From Atrina japonica (taxonomy: Eukaryota > Mollusca > Bivalvia > Pterioida > Pinnidae): a stretch of DNA of 64,000 nt. The notes beneath the pieces are model-generated. The model saw nothing but the letters and a program-made list of their open reading frames with translations. It was not told where the DNA came from and did no database searches. Where the stretch lies: positions 676,501 to 740,500 of the forward strand of contig BROG01000339.1 of NCBI GenBank assembly GCA_030159075.1, in the 5' to 3' direction. The translations under genes were made by a program, and so were the position numbers. Positions 26,201 to 54,317 of the stretch are shown in pieces. The first letter of the stretch is position 1, and each line of letters starts with the position of its first letter.

Positions 26201-27152
26201 TTATTTGTTAAAACCATGTATGTATGATGAAATTATATTATAAACAATTGTCTATCTATCTATCTATCTATTTATCTATCTATCTATATATCTATCTATC
26301 TGTGTGTCTGTCTGTTTGTCTGTCTATTTATCTATCTTATTTATTCGCCTATATGGCAAAAGTTTTGTTTTTGCTGAAGGATCTGTTAAAAAAATGGCGG
26401 GAAGCTGATTCATTTGTTGTTGCAAGCTTATCGTTTTTGTGACCTTTTACCATTATTCTTGCCTAATTGTCATGATGTGATTACAATTCAATATTTCTAC
26501 TTAATAATACATAACCTCACTATAAAAAATAATTTATCATCTGATATATTGAAATATTATTAGTTTCTTACAAATCAAATTAAGAGAGCTACTGTACCTA
26601 ACATTTAGATATGTATTAATATGAAATATAATAATCAAATTTTTTAAGAAACGTTAAAAATCTTGGGTTTTTTTTTTTATTTTTATTTTTTTTTTTTTTG
26701 GCATTTTAATGAATATCTCTTATGTATCATTTTCAGTTGAACCAATTCCCGGAAGTGAAAACATGGAATTTTTTACAGCATCTGGTCTCGTGCCATCTTC
26801 ACTACCCGCACTTCCAACTTCGTTAAGAATCGCCGTCGATCCCTCAATTACAGGAAATGGTAGAAAAAATAAAGAGACAAATCCAAGTGTAGCAGGTGGA
26901 GAAAAAATAGAGGCAGTAAGCAACCAAACATTAACAGAAATGACACCAATGCCCAGTGTGGCAGGCGGAGAAAAAATAGAGGCAATTAGCAACCGATCAT
27001 TAACGGAAATGATTCCAATGCCAAGTGTAGTAGACGGTGAAAAAATAGAGACAGTCAATGGTCAATCATCACCAGATGTGACACCAGCGCCAGGCGTAGA
27101 ACGTGAAATTGTAGAAGGAAACAACGAAATGATGATACAGCCAATAGTGTGA
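23050..27152 (+). CDS. Secreted BRICHOS-like protein with C-terminal repeats, 321 aa, five exons
   Basis: Exons 23050-23148, 24222-24386, 25048-25185, 26070-26217 and 26737-27152 (966 nt), all GT/AG with matching phases. Residues 1-21 form a signal peptide (hydrophobic VCVWIVTFAVVFVKA); then a basic stretch, a linker with NWS and two NxS/T-type sites, and a probable BRICHOS core at about 35-180. BRICHOS signs: DFRRNRMAVRF (conserved Asp near residue 85), first Cys in KKKQACFIT, and second Cys in MKGFCRRAMKSNNVYLLKP, close to the usual C-x-PxYWL end. BRICHOS acts as an intramolecular chaperone for the attached propeptide. Residues 184-321 are Pro/Ser/Glu-rich with three PSVAGGEKIEA-type repeats. 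Only two cysteines follow the signal peptide. The exon model is firm; the BRICHOS name is moderate. Confidence 0.75.
23174..23259. repeat. (TA)n microsatellite
   Basis: About 42 TA units only 26 bp inside intron 1 of the BRICHOS-like gene. Confidence 0.96.
24222..24386 (+). CDS. BRICHOS-like gene exon 2
   Basis: Acceptor TTCTATTACAG, donor CGA|GTGAGT; 55 codons, phase 0 at both ends. Encodes NVFQTYNWSTALPTG... to TTLMDFRR, the latter holding the proposed conserved BRICHOS Asp. Confidence 0.8.
25048..25185 (+). CDS. BRICHOS-like gene exon 3
   Basis: Acceptor TTTATTTTGCAG, donor TCG|GTAAGA; 46 codons in phase 0. Holds NRMAVRFNLPRKLLRP and the first BRICHOS Cys in KKKQACFITENVLKF. Confidence 0.82.
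26070..26217 (+). CDS. BRICHOS-like gene exon 4
   Basis: Acceptor TTTTTGTGTAG, donor CCAT|GTATGT; 49 codons plus one base. Holds the second Cys in KGFCRRAMKSNNVYLLKP. Confidence 0.78.
26250..26335. repeat. TATC/TGTC tetranucleotide repeat
   Basis: CTAT and CTGT units in intron 4 of the BRICHOS-like gene; the frame crossing it is an artefact. Confidence 0.9.
26737..27152 (+). CDS. BRICHOS-like gene exon 5 (repeat tail and stop)
   Basis: Acceptor GTATCATTTTCAG; the first two bases complete a Phe codon. Encodes about 138 residues: EPIPGSENMEFFTASGL, then three units built on PSVxxGEKIExxxxxxxxxMxPM, ending MMIQPIV and TGA. Unlike exons 1-4 it has no Cys and is strongly acidic. Confidence 0.85.
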
Positions 27153-27189
27153 CGCCACAATAATACAGTTTAATTTATGTTATTTTTAT

Positions 27190-27195
27190 ATTAAA
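27190..27195 (+). terminator. Poly(A) signal ATTAAA of the BRICHOS-like gene
   Basis: The common ATTAAA variant 38 nt after the stop, followed by a T-rich stretch (GTTGTCTTTTTTT). Confidence 0.5.
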
Positions 27196-27969
27196 GTTGT
27201 CTTTTTTTTACATAAATGTCTCTTTTTTATCATTTCCATAGTAGTAACACAATCTGTCAGGGATCTCTTTTCTTAAGCGGAAGGATCAGATGTCTTAATT
27301 ATAGGTCCAAATTCTTGACAGCCTGCTTCAGATGATGGCCTCACTAGTAAAGTGAAAATTTACGGCGAGACCTGTAAATCAAACATAAACAATCATTGTA
27401 CATAAAGACCTTATTGGAACATAAGTAATGTGATATAATTTATTAAATTACTGAAAACTACGCTAGCGAGCGTGTGCATTAGCATGAACACGTTTGCGGG
27501 AAATGTTTCCCTCTGGTCATTACAAAGAACCATATCTGCTATCATGACGTTGCTTCAATGTTCCAGTAATTCAAACACATGCATGTTATATTAAGGCGCT
27601 CTAATAAATTTCCCCATAAATGCATAGACCATACGTGATAGAAGAACATTTCAATATTCTATCTATGTAAAAGGCGATCTTTTAATTTCCCTGCTACCCA
27701 TTTGATACAGCGATACTTATAAAATATAGATATATTATCTACATGTAATGTACTTTAAAACTTAAAAAAGAAGTACATTTAGAAGGTATTGTTCAAACCC
27801 TGCAAAGAAGTACGACCGTTTCACGAGAAACCACAATTAAAAACTTACACCTTCTTTATTTATTTACAAGGTGCATCGTCTGTCGGAATAAGTACATAAA
27901 GATAAGCGTAGCCTATTTAATATAAATTTTAAGTTGATAAGATAGTTGTAGATTATACATCTATATAAA

Positions 27970-28500
27970 AAGTCTCAAATACCAAGGTATTATTCACTAG
28001 GATGTCCAGGATATAGGTACAAATCTGGTAAAAAATGGACAAACACAGAGAGATGTGGGATCAGGTGACATGGAGGAGTAAGCATCCCCTGTCGACCGGC
28101 TACACCCGCCGTGAGTCCACAGTATATATGAGGAACAAATCCTCGTCATAATTGGTACAGATGTCTCAACAACCGCCATCGAACAGATAACTCAACATTT
28201 CACTTAATGAAACAAAGTAGTCGCAAACAAGACTATTTTATACCGACCGTAATATTTGCGGAACGTTGACATCAAATGAGGTTTTCGATATCCCTGTGTC
28301 AATAATTTGTCAGTGAGTAGTTTACCTCTGGATATGAAATGTTCATATGTTGAACATACCTTGGCATATCTCATCATATCTGAAATATAAACTCCATATG
28401 CGGGTGATTGTGGGATAGTACTACTTAAATGTGGAAAATTAACGATGGGACGACGTTGGTCGTATAGCTTAGTTAATAAGTATCGCTAGATAAAATGGGT
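27970..28500 (-). mobile_element. Retroelement family P, 3' copy
   Basis: Same layout as 30487-31070 and 52190-52770: GATGTCCAGGATATAGGTAC, GTCGACCGGCTACACCCGCC, GATGTCTCAACAACCGCCATC, then minus-strand coding relics (SxxPxxPAYGVYIS). It is 5' truncated; the minus strand has several breaks. Confidence 0.75.
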
Positions 28501-28611
28501 AACTGGGAAATGAAAAGATATTCTTTTTCCATAAATATAAGATTGAAATGCTCTTCTATCACGTTTGTCTATGCATGCATGACAAATGTATTACCTGCAT
28601 GTGTTTGAAAT

Positions 28612-28740
28612 TACTGGAACATTGACGCAACGTCACCTCTGGATTTTCAGAGGCCCGTATGTGTGTCCAATGTCCACCTTTTTTGTATACAGTCCCAGGA
28701 ACTTCTTCCGCTTTGGTGTCTCTGATTTTTATATTAGTAG
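28612..28740 (+). mobile_element. Retroelement family P, diverged 3' fragment
   Basis: CACCTCTGGATTTTCAGAGG... to CTTTGGTGTCTCTGATTTTTAT matches the reverse complement of the family's 3' end (compare 43515-43690). Confidence 0.45.
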
Positions 28741-29162
28741 GATTTCTGTCATATACAGTCTGTTTACACACCTGACCAATCCTACGAAAGACACATTCAT
28801 CATCATTTGTCCTTTGAATGATTTGCTAACTGCAGTTTCAATGTAAGAAAGTAGCACTATAACCGCAAGAACTAAATCATACCAGAAGACTTTAAAGTCC
28901 CATAACTCCGGCAAATATCGTCCAGTGTTGATCATAATCAAACTAATTTTTCATTGATATACAGTTATATACAAAATTTCATGTAAATTTAGCAATTTTC
29001 ATTTTATTGATAAATTATCATTCATTGTATTCAAAACCTGCACCCCATTAAGATGCATTAAAATGGACAGTGCTCAAGTGTCCGACGAAACGTTTTGTGA
29101 GTTCATTGTACAAAGTATATAAGACCCGTGAAGAAAAATGTACGTAATAGTTATCTACTTTC

Positions 29163-29272
<110 letters not shown>

Positions 29273-29903
29273 TAACGTCCAGTAGTTGATAGAAATGTTG
29301 ACCTTACACATAACAGTCTGGAAGAAAACACCATTCAAACCCTCTTTTCCAATTTAAATTATTTTGAATCGTATCCGTGGTAATACACGGTTGTATCCCA
29401 TTTAACGCTTGTTTACGAAGTTCAAAGAATGTAAAAAAGGTAAATTGCCACAACACATTAATTTTATATCGGAGACAAATGGCTTTTTGAAATTTTGTTT
29501 TGTCACTAGAGTCCTAACGACCGACACAAGCTTCCGCAATAAAAGAAGACAGTTTTCCGTCTGGCTTTTATGAATACTCTTTTAAAGAAAACCGACAATT
29601 AACTAGGTGAATACAACATACATAAAAAACTAGACTAAGTATCTATACATAATCAATTCACGTTAACATCCAATCGGTGAACAATACAGCGAACACTAAT
29701 AATTCCGCTGACGTTACGACATAAAACTGTCGGCAATCGTCCTGTCATTGCTACACAAATATTATTATGACTCGTGAGAATTTACGACATTACTGGATAG
29801 ACGACCAGTTTCCGGTAGTGCACAACGAAGTTCTAAGTCCTGATTTACAGGCTGTATATTGTCGTTGGAAATTCGATGTCCCATGATAACGAGATGTTGG
29901 GTT

Positions 29904-38393
<8,490 letters not shown>

Positions 38394-39214
38394 TTTAACG
38401 GGTCCCTTGATGTAAACGATATGATAAGTATTTCCGATCTTTCAATAGAGCGTAAACTGTGTATATTCTTAAGAGAACTCACTTTTAAATACTGCGTTTT
38501 AAACATTCACGTTCTTGATCAATTATTTTAGATGAGAACTGCCGCTTAGTTTTATTTACTTACGCAGCCACTATGCGCCATTCGAATCAATTATTGATGA
38601 AGGTATGACTACAAAAGAAACATAAGAAATAAAGGCAGTCAGGAAAATTGAGTACAACCATAGAATATACCTACAGTGCGAGACGATTATTTTATACAAG
38701 TAACATTGACTTTCAACTTATTGGTAATAAATCAATATAAATGGCTAAAAACCAATATATACACTAGTAAATAAATATGTCTTTCAATAGGTCAAGAAGC
38801 TCAGTGTAGTGTATAATTGTATAACAGAATATAGGCACAAAGAACCAGGTGCTTCAAAAGATAAAAACGAAAAACATGTGAATATGACGTAACTAGTTTC
38901 CATCGATCTTAATCCGTTTAAGAACACATACACATATATGCGCAAAAGAGGACTTGTGAAAATGTCCATCGTAAAACCGATAGTGCGCCCAATTTGTTTG
39001 ATATAAAGTACCTAAAGATTCTTATGGGTTGCTCACTTGTAAACATAGCTTTGGTTCGACAATAGGCGTTCTTGTTTGTCTCTGTGTAAGAAGTTTCATA
39101 TCTCTCATTTAGTAGAGGTATGGGAGAACAAAAATAATATATATGATAATTGTAGTATTAAATGCTTTATTGCCTCTACAATAACATTCATGACTAGATA
39201 TATTTAATGCTAGG

Positions 39215-39345
39215 TAAGTGTTTTTGTTTTTTGTTTTTGTTTGTTTTTTCTTTTGTTTTTTGTTTTGGTTTGTTTATTTGTTTGGTTTTTTTTTTGGTTT
39301 TTTTTTTTTTGGCTTTTGTTTTTTTGTTTGTTTGTTTGTTTTTTT
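39215..39345. repeat. T-rich/TTTG low-complexity tract
   Basis: Long runs of T broken by single G or GG, with TTTG repeats. Confidence 0.9.
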
Positions 39346-40359
39346 GCTTTGAATATTTTTAGCTAGCATGGGAACATGGGAACCTCCCCAACTGCAGCAA
39401 TAATAATCTATAAAATAATATCTATGTTTCTTTGCCTAGCTTTTAACGAGATTATCATGCCCTACCTATCCTGATATCTTGAATCTCACTCTATCCCTTG
39501 GCGATCGTTTGGAAATTGATAGTCCTAACATTGAAGCGATATAGAAGATAATTTTTAATTTATAACTTTGAATAACAGTGAATAACTTTATCTTGTTGTG
39601 TTTAATGGATTGCCAAATGTTGTGGTCTGTTCTACTCGAGAGCTGGAACCAGTGGGTTAGATTCACATCCAGGTCACACTTGGAATTTCTTTAAAATATG
39701 TATTGAAAGTACTCTAGTCAAGTGATCGACTTAAATGTGAATGTTCAGATTGTATCGAATGAGACTTAACCAGAGGTAGGCGTGGCGTTGACATTGATTT
39801 GCACGGGCCAATATTTGTGGCTCTTTATCTATGCCTCGTGGCATTTTAATGTAAGTGTAAAACTCACTATAGACAAGACGTCATATAGGAATAAAACATC
39901 AAGTAAACTAAACGAAACAGATCACAAATGATTTGGGATGTGCGACCTCGGTCTAAATATGACACATTATATCTAATCTCTTACTATAATTTCAATGAAT
40001 CTCTTATCTTCCTGTGGTTACTCAGCAGATGCATTTTTATCAGTTTGAACAGAATAACACAACAAACATCCATATTACATTTCTTACAAAAATTGTTTTA
40101 TTAACACATTTCAGCAAAAACGTAATGTACAACCGCCTTTTTCTCAATTTGAATTGCAATTACACAAAGACCAATTGTTTTGGAGTACAAATTGTCTTTA
40201 AATTGTTTGTTTTTCCTTGTGTATGCGAATAAAAGGTTTTGACTTACACACATATATACATTTTTACACACACATAATAACAAAAACAGTATGTATAGAT
40301 GAAATGATCTGACATCAGCATTGCTACATTATGTATCTAACGAATTCTGTAGCAATATT

Positions 40360-40680
40360 ATAAACATACTACCGAAGTTATAATGCTCAAGACGATATCG
40401 TTTCTGTCAATTAGACTTCATCAGTTGAGCTCCAATTTAAAAGTTATGTGTATTTTCTAAAGAGAAAGTGGTAGTATACAAGGCCAAATAATATCTCTAA
40501 AAGTAAAGCCGAAATCCGTCTAAGAGTAACCACTGTAAAAATGACTATCTTAGCTTTAGAAAACATTTTTGAATTTAAATGATGTTAACAGTGCCAAATA
40601 TTACTTTAGTATAAGATGACCAGCTGGTACCGAAATACCAGGTACTAGATAGCAAATGATATTTAAATTTATATAAAATA
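40360..40680 (+). repeat. Interspersed repeat R2, long copy
   Basis: GCTCAAGACGATATCGTTTC, TCAATTAGACTTCATCAGTT, AGAGTAACCACTGTAAAAAT and, further right, GGTACCGAAATACCAGGTAC. Shared with copies at 45130, 61810 and others. Confidence 0.75.
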
Positions 40681-41149
40681 AATTGTAGTTAGATCATATG
40701 AGATATTTCAAATGATTGGAAATTATATATATACATAAATATTTTACTGGCTAAAAATGTTATTTATCTTATTATCAAATGGTTTACTTATTAAGGCATG
40801 CGGGGTCAAAAGGACATTTTTCATCCTAAAATGTTCTGGATGTATATGTAAATTCATACAGAAAATAGTACTTTAAATATTCTTATATTGCTTAAATTCG
40901 AAGGAAAACAAATAAAAATGGTATTACAGAAGCAAAATGGAAGAAAATGATTTGCGTTAAAATAAGTCGTGAAGTCAACTACCTAATTCTGCCACGTAGT
41001 AAAAACATCTGGAAATTTATAGATACTACCTTGATATTTCTAGTTATCAAGATTATAGCTATTATTTTGAAATGGCAAAATAAAAGTTTTCATAAATGTT
41101 AACAATACATTTCCATAACTACCCAATGATACGTGAAAGTTTTTTTTTA

Positions 41150-41760
41150 AAGACAATCAATCAGGTATACTGTTATCAAAGAGACAATCATGTATGCTGT
41201 TATCAGTCAATCAATCGCGTATGCTGTCATCAAACAGTCAATCAGGTATATTGGTATCAAAGAATCAATCTGGTATGCTGTTATCAAACAGTCAATCGCG
41301 TACGCTGTTATCAAACAGTCTATCAGGTATGCTGTTATCAAACAGACAATCATGTATGCTGTTATCAGTCAATCAATCGCGTATGCTGTTATCAAACAGT
41401 CAATCAGGTATATTGGTATCAAAGAATCAATCTGGTATGCTGTTATCAAACAGTCAATCGCGTACGCTGTTATCAAACAGTCTATCAGGTATGCTGTTAT
41501 CAAACAGACAATCATATATGCTGTTATCAGTCAATCAATCAGGTATGCTGTTATCAAACAGTCAATCAGGTATGCTGTTATCCATCAGTCGATCAAGTAT
41601 GCTGTTATCAATTAGTCTATCAGGTATGCTGAATCAAACAACATATGCATTCTTATCAAACAAGCAATCAGGTATGCTGTTATCGAGTAGTCAATCGGGT
41701 ATGCTGTATCAAACAGTCAATTATGTATGCCGTTATCAAACAGATAATCATGTGAGCTGT
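41150..41760. repeat. 27-bp minisatellite with 162-bp higher-order period
   Basis: Unit ATGCTGTTATCAAACAGTCA + ATCAGGT, about 22 copies. Variants (CATGT, CGCGT, CAGGT, CTGGT) recur in the same order every six units: ATCATGTATGCTG at about 41187 returns at 41349 and, as ATCATATATGCTG, at 41511. The 27-bp unit lacks stops, so all three plus frames stay open (for example AVIKQSIRY). It lies just beyond the CML-4 stop, likely in or near its 3' UTR. Confidence 0.95.
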
Positions 41761-41862
41761 TATCAAACTTCCTTTCAAATTATCCTGTTGACCAAACATT
41801 TTACAGTTATGTTTCTTACTATTTTACAGTTATTCTGTTTAAGAAATAAACTGAGAGACATT

Positions 41863-49737
<7,875 letters not shown>

Positions 49738-50849
49738 TTCGATGTTGAAATCAGTCAATATTCATCCTAGCACTTTCTAATTTGAAAAACACAATATTCC
49801 TTACTTAAGGGTAACTGATTTGAACAAATACATCTGAAATTGTCGGGATGTCAGTATCACGACAACTTTTAATCATATGTCGAAGACACCGACAACATAA
49901 ATATCCCTTGAAGAAAAACACTTCTAAACGCGTGTTTAAATTTTCTAGGTTTAGATATGACTATAGTTTTCAATCCCAAAGTCAATCTTGTCTATATTTA
50001 TACATCGCGTGCGTTTGTAGAGCGAACAGCAATTAATTTTATAGGTCTTCTTTATTGCGCGGAATAATATGGGTTAACATCCAGTAATTTGACAAGTAGG
50101 GGATAAATGTGACAGACGATACCTACATACCTCTCGTAGAATTCAATTTATCGATATTTCATTTCTTTACTTTAAACACTTAAAATGTCCCTGAATTCCT
50201 TGCAGTAATGAATTCATCTTTGGATTTAAAAGAAATGTTTGATTAAAGTGCTATCGAATTTTGAATGGATACTAAAACCGAACTTTAAATAAAACTGATC
50301 TTCAATGATAATAGTCTTCATGTTTTTAACAAGTTAAAGAGCTTAAAATATGCGTTTGTACTTCAACATTTGTCAGCGGTTCGTTCCTTTGAATATCGTT
50401 ATTTTTTCGTGTATGTAAAGGGTGTAAAAATAACTTTATTTCAATAATTTAGAAAAACAATATTTAAATGTCTTTTTTCTGCTTACTAATCGCCAACAGG
50501 CTTTTACAAGATATTTCGGTACTGCTAAGTGACCTGTTTAGATATGTACTATCTGAGACTGCATTGTTTAGTGAGTGTTTTTTTTCCACAGAAGAACGGG
50601 ACAAGGTTTGAATACGGATGAAGCTTTTTAAAACGTCTACAAATGTAGTGCCGGGTAATTCAACTCACACTCAGAAACTGAAGTGAGTCATGCGTATTTT
50701 GGATCAATGTTCGAATACTGGGATTCTGTAAGTTGGAGGCGTGTTCCAATGAAACTGCTTTTTCAGAGAATTTCATAAATTATGTTTACCATTTATTCTG
50801 TCATTTAAATAAACATGGTAAATCTATTATTTGTTGTCTCACTTTCAAA
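49738..50849. other. Upstream region of CML-4
   Basis: No gene or repeat family recognised. Probably holds the CML-4 promoter and 5' UTR at its left end; no clear TATA box. Confidence 0.45.
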
Positions 50850-51050
50850 ATATGGTGTTATTTGAATGGTTACTCTTATACGGATTTTGGCTATGCATTT
50901 AGATTTATTATTTGACCTTGTAATATACCATTTTCCCTTTACAAAATCTATTTAAAATTGTAGCTCAACTGATGAAGTTTAATTGACAGAAACGATTCTT
51001 GAACATTATTACTTTGGTATTATGTTCATAATATTTATACATATATGTTA
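50850..51050 (-). repeat. Interspersed repeat R2, inverted copy
   Basis: GGTTACTCTTATACGGATTTTGGC, GTAGCTCAACTGATGAAG and GGTATTATGTTCATAATATTTATAC, the reverse complement of the family. Confidence 0.65.
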
Positions 51051-51063
51051 TATTACTTGTAGT

Positions 51064-51315
51064 TTAGAGAGGCGTCGTGCTGTAGAGTGCTCGATTCGCA
51101 ACAGGAGGGTCGCGTGTTCGGGTCTCGGCGGAGACGGCTGGCTTTTCCTGTCCTTCAGATGAGACAGTATAAACCGAGGTACCGTGTCAGCACTTAAAGA
51201 ACCCCCGATGACAAAAAATGGACGCTCTTCACCGGCATTTCGTGACGTCTCCATATGAGTGAAAGATTCGTGAGTGGGACGTTAAACAACAACAATAAAA
51301 ACAACAACAACAACT
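51064..51315 (+). mobile_element. tRNA-derived SINE, family S
   Basis: Head with GCTCGATTCGCAACAGGAGG and a GTTCGGGTCTC B-box-like segment, then CCTTCAGATGAGACAGTA, GACGTCTCCATATGAGTGAA and a (AAC)n tail. It differs from the other copies in the head, so it may be a subfamily. Confidence 0.8.
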
Positions 51316-51339
51316 TGTACTTTATTTATAATTATCATA

Positions 51340-51460
51340 AAAATAATACCAAAGTTATAATGCTCAACACGATATTGTTTATGTCAATTAGACTTCATCA
51401 GTTGAGCTCCAATTTAATATGTATGTGTATTTGTCAAAGAGAAAGTGGTATCATACAATC
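51340..51460 (+). repeat. Interspersed repeat R2 fragment
   Basis: Directly follows the SINE tail: AATAATACCAAAGTTATAATG, TCAATTAGACTTCATCAGTT and AGAGAAAGTGGTATCATAC. Confidence 0.7.
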
Positions 51461-52189
51461 TTACCCTCGGATTGAATTTCCTTTGTCAATTTCTCAAAGT
51501 AGGGGTAGATTCTATTATTATCCCATGCCGGCCATGGTTAGAGATTTCCCCTCTTTTTATGGGGAATGATTTCCTTGTCAATCATTAGGGTGTTAACAAG
51601 CTACACACTTTATGAAGTCACAATACAATTTATGATGTAGAATTTTGAATTTATGTGGCTTCTAGAATACAGTGCATGCATACAGTTATGTCAGATATTT
51701 TTTTTATAAATAATCAAGCGCTATATTGAGGTATGGCAAAGAAATCTCAATCCGATGGTAAGATTCTTGATGACGCACTCGCTTCTATTAAACTCTCAAC
51801 TAAGAACGACTTCTGGGCAATTTGATCACCAACGATGAAAACACGTCAAATAAAACATATATGCATAATTTTTAGTTGAAATCTAGAGATTCGTTTTACA
51901 TTGCGATAGAAAAATATGTTCTTGACTATTACAACCCATTAAAATCCAGAGGAAAATCAAAACCCTTTAAAATACATGTCAAAGCTTTTAAGAACAATTA
52001 GTTTGAAATGAGACGTGTAATACCATACAAAACAACATCGGTAAGTCTACATTGGAATTTAAACATGTTTTTCCATCAGCGAAACAGGAAGTAGTTATAA
52101 TTGAAACAAATTCTGGCATCTTGCCAGTTAGAAGACATAATAGAGTTTAGGAAGAATTGGGGTTGTACCGAATCTAGTTAAGGAATATA

Positions 52190-53440
52190 AAAAAATCTCA
52201 GATACCAAAGTATAAATCTTTAGGACACCCAGCATATAGGTAAAAATCTGGTAAAAAAATGGACAAACACGGATCTCTGGAAATAAATAAAGAGGTAGGA
52301 TCCGGTGTCACGGAAGAGTAAGCACCCCAGTCGACCGGTCACATCCGCCGTTAGTCCACAGTCAAATCCAAATGAAATACGTGACTGACGAATCCTCGCC
52401 ATAATGGTACAGACGTCTCAACAACCGCCATCGAACAGACAACTCAACATTTCACTTAGTGAAACAGAGTAATCGCAAACAAGACTATTATACCGACCGT
52501 ATAATTTGCGGGACGTTGATATCAAACGCTGTTTTCGATATCCCTGTGTCAATAATTCATTAGTGAGCAGTTTACCTCTGTATATGAAATGTTCATATGT
52601 TGAACACAACCTGGCATATCGGATAATTTGTGAAATATAAACTCCATATGCATGTGATTTTGGAATATAACTACTTAAATGTGGAAAATTTACGATGGGA
52701 AAGCCAAAATCGCCGCGTTTATCGTATAGCTTAGTTGCCAATTTCTCGTCTGTGTCAATAGTAAGTAAAGTCTAAGTATGAAGCGTGTGTACTTGATTCA
52801 GTTGTATCTTTAATTTCTAGTTCGCTGGGATATATCGTACTGACATATATACGAAAATTGCATTACTAATTGACAAAACGTCGTCGGTATATCTAAATGT
52901 CAAATTAAAGGACACCGCTAGCTTTTCTTCTTTTGATTCAGCAGTTTCTGAAAAAAGTTTGCTTCGTATGAATAAAGGAACAGGTCAGTCAATAAAGGAG
53001 CACAACTGGTTCCCATAGTAATGCCGACGGGTTGTTGAAAGACAACGTCCCCGAACATTACAAATACATTGGTCTATTAGAAATTCCAGCAGCTTATTAT
53101 ATCAGCTTCAGTGTATTTATATGTAGAATCAATGATGTTGGACAAAATAAGTATCATGATAACCAATCACTAGATATCTAGTCGGACACCACCTTAAGTG
53201 AAAAAAAACCAGTTGTCAATGATGCTAAAAACTCTCCCTTTTTATTCTTTATCTGGAATTGTTGCGTAAAGAGTAGATAAGTCGTATGTTTTGATACTGT
53301 GAATCAGAGAAAAATTGTGTGCCTGTAAGTTTTCTAAAAGTTGTTTAAAATCTTTAAGTATCCACATCTTATTTAAACCGCTTCTGGAATAAGCAACTGT
53401 ACAGTATTGCTGAAGGTTCTCATAATGATTAGTGATAATT
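52190..53440 (-). pseudogene. Penelope-like retroelement relic, longest family P copy
   Basis: The minus strand carries broken reverse-transcriptase sequence: PVGITMGTSCAPLLTDLFLY, then after a frameshift FNLTFRYTDDVLSISN (catalytic Y-x-DD), PSELEIKDTTESS, and ATKLYDKRGDFGFPIVNFPH to AYGVYISQIIRYARLC (52741 and below). The 3' non-coding part (52190-52400) matches the truncated copies. Stops and frameshifts make it inactive. Penelope-like is my best assignment from the RT tail; another non-LTR class is possible. Confidence 0.7.
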
Positions 53441-54006
53441 AGACATCGTCAATTGATTATTGAAACAATGGTCAAGATTGCGAGCATGTCAATTATAAAA
53501 TGATTATAAATGCTTGGAGGGAGTAAAAGAGGAGATACAAAATCAGAATACCACTTTATATGAAGGTCGTTTGGAAATTTCCACAGCTTAATTAAAAAAG
53601 TATTTAACTGTGCTGGAATTATATAGAAAGTTTGATTGCTTTTATATGACATGTCCTCTTGAACTCGATACTTTCAACTGTTACTCTGAAGATTTGGATA
53701 AAATACTCTATGTACTTTGCAGTCTCTCCAAGATCCAATCCGGCTTTATTATTTTGAACTTCCGACCTTCTTTTTCCAGAAGAAATACATTATCAATTGC
53801 GACAGCGCATGGGATTTTATTAAAAAAGAAATTCAGAAAATAGAAATCATAATTCTTTTATTCTTCCAAGAGTCATCTCCCTTTTATTGATATTTGCAAT
53901 TGATTTAAAATATTTAGATGTGAAGTGTTACGGCACTTATAGAATGTTTACCAGTCAAAATCGCATACATTTATAAATTTGTGTATTAACTGTTCAGAGT
54001 TAATGT
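53441..54006. other. Intergenic, nothing recognised
   Basis: Short unsupported frames on both strands; no repeat family seen. Confidence 0.45.
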
Positions 54007-54120
54007 CCTGGACCCAGTTGCACAACAGGTTGTTAAATTTAACGTGACGTCAACCAATGTTAAACCAATAGACTTACTGTGTATTAAATTTAACAATGTG
54101 TTGTGCAAACGGGTCCAGGT
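54007..54120. mobile_element. Small foldback MITE (114 bp)
   Basis: Ends CCTGGACCCAGTTGCACAAC and GTTGTGCAAACGGGTCCAGG are inverted copies; the inner arms GGTTGTTAAATTTAA/TTAAATTTAACAATG continue the pairing. No coding capacity. Confidence 0.8.
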
Positions 54121-54204
54121 AAATAATTAACAAGTTTACAAATTTACAAGTTTTATTAACGACTATAACAGAACACTAACTAAAACATTAACACAGACAC
54201 AATA

Positions 54205-54223
54205 TATATATATATAACATATA

Positions 54224-54312
<89 letters not shown>
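54205..54312. repeat. (TA)n microsatellite
   Basis: About 100 bp TA with ATAACATATAACATA interruptions on the left; directly abuts a SINE tail. Confidence 0.95.

Positions 54313-54317
<5 letters not shown>

Larger units (their letters stand above)
38394..41149. other. Intergenic region between CML-4 and CML-3
   Basis: Upstream region of CML-3 with no other gene seen. Contains a T/G-rich low-complexity stretch (39215-39345) and an R2 repeat copy (40360-40680). The promoter of CML-3 must lie at its left end but no TATA box stands out. Confidence 0.55.

Noticed and set aside
28729..28941. Candidate last exon of CML-3 (minus strand, ...KGQMMMNV...)
   Set aside because: The MMM resemblance is weak and the tail is too long; 29904-29932 gives a 29-nt calmodulin-type ending with matching phase.
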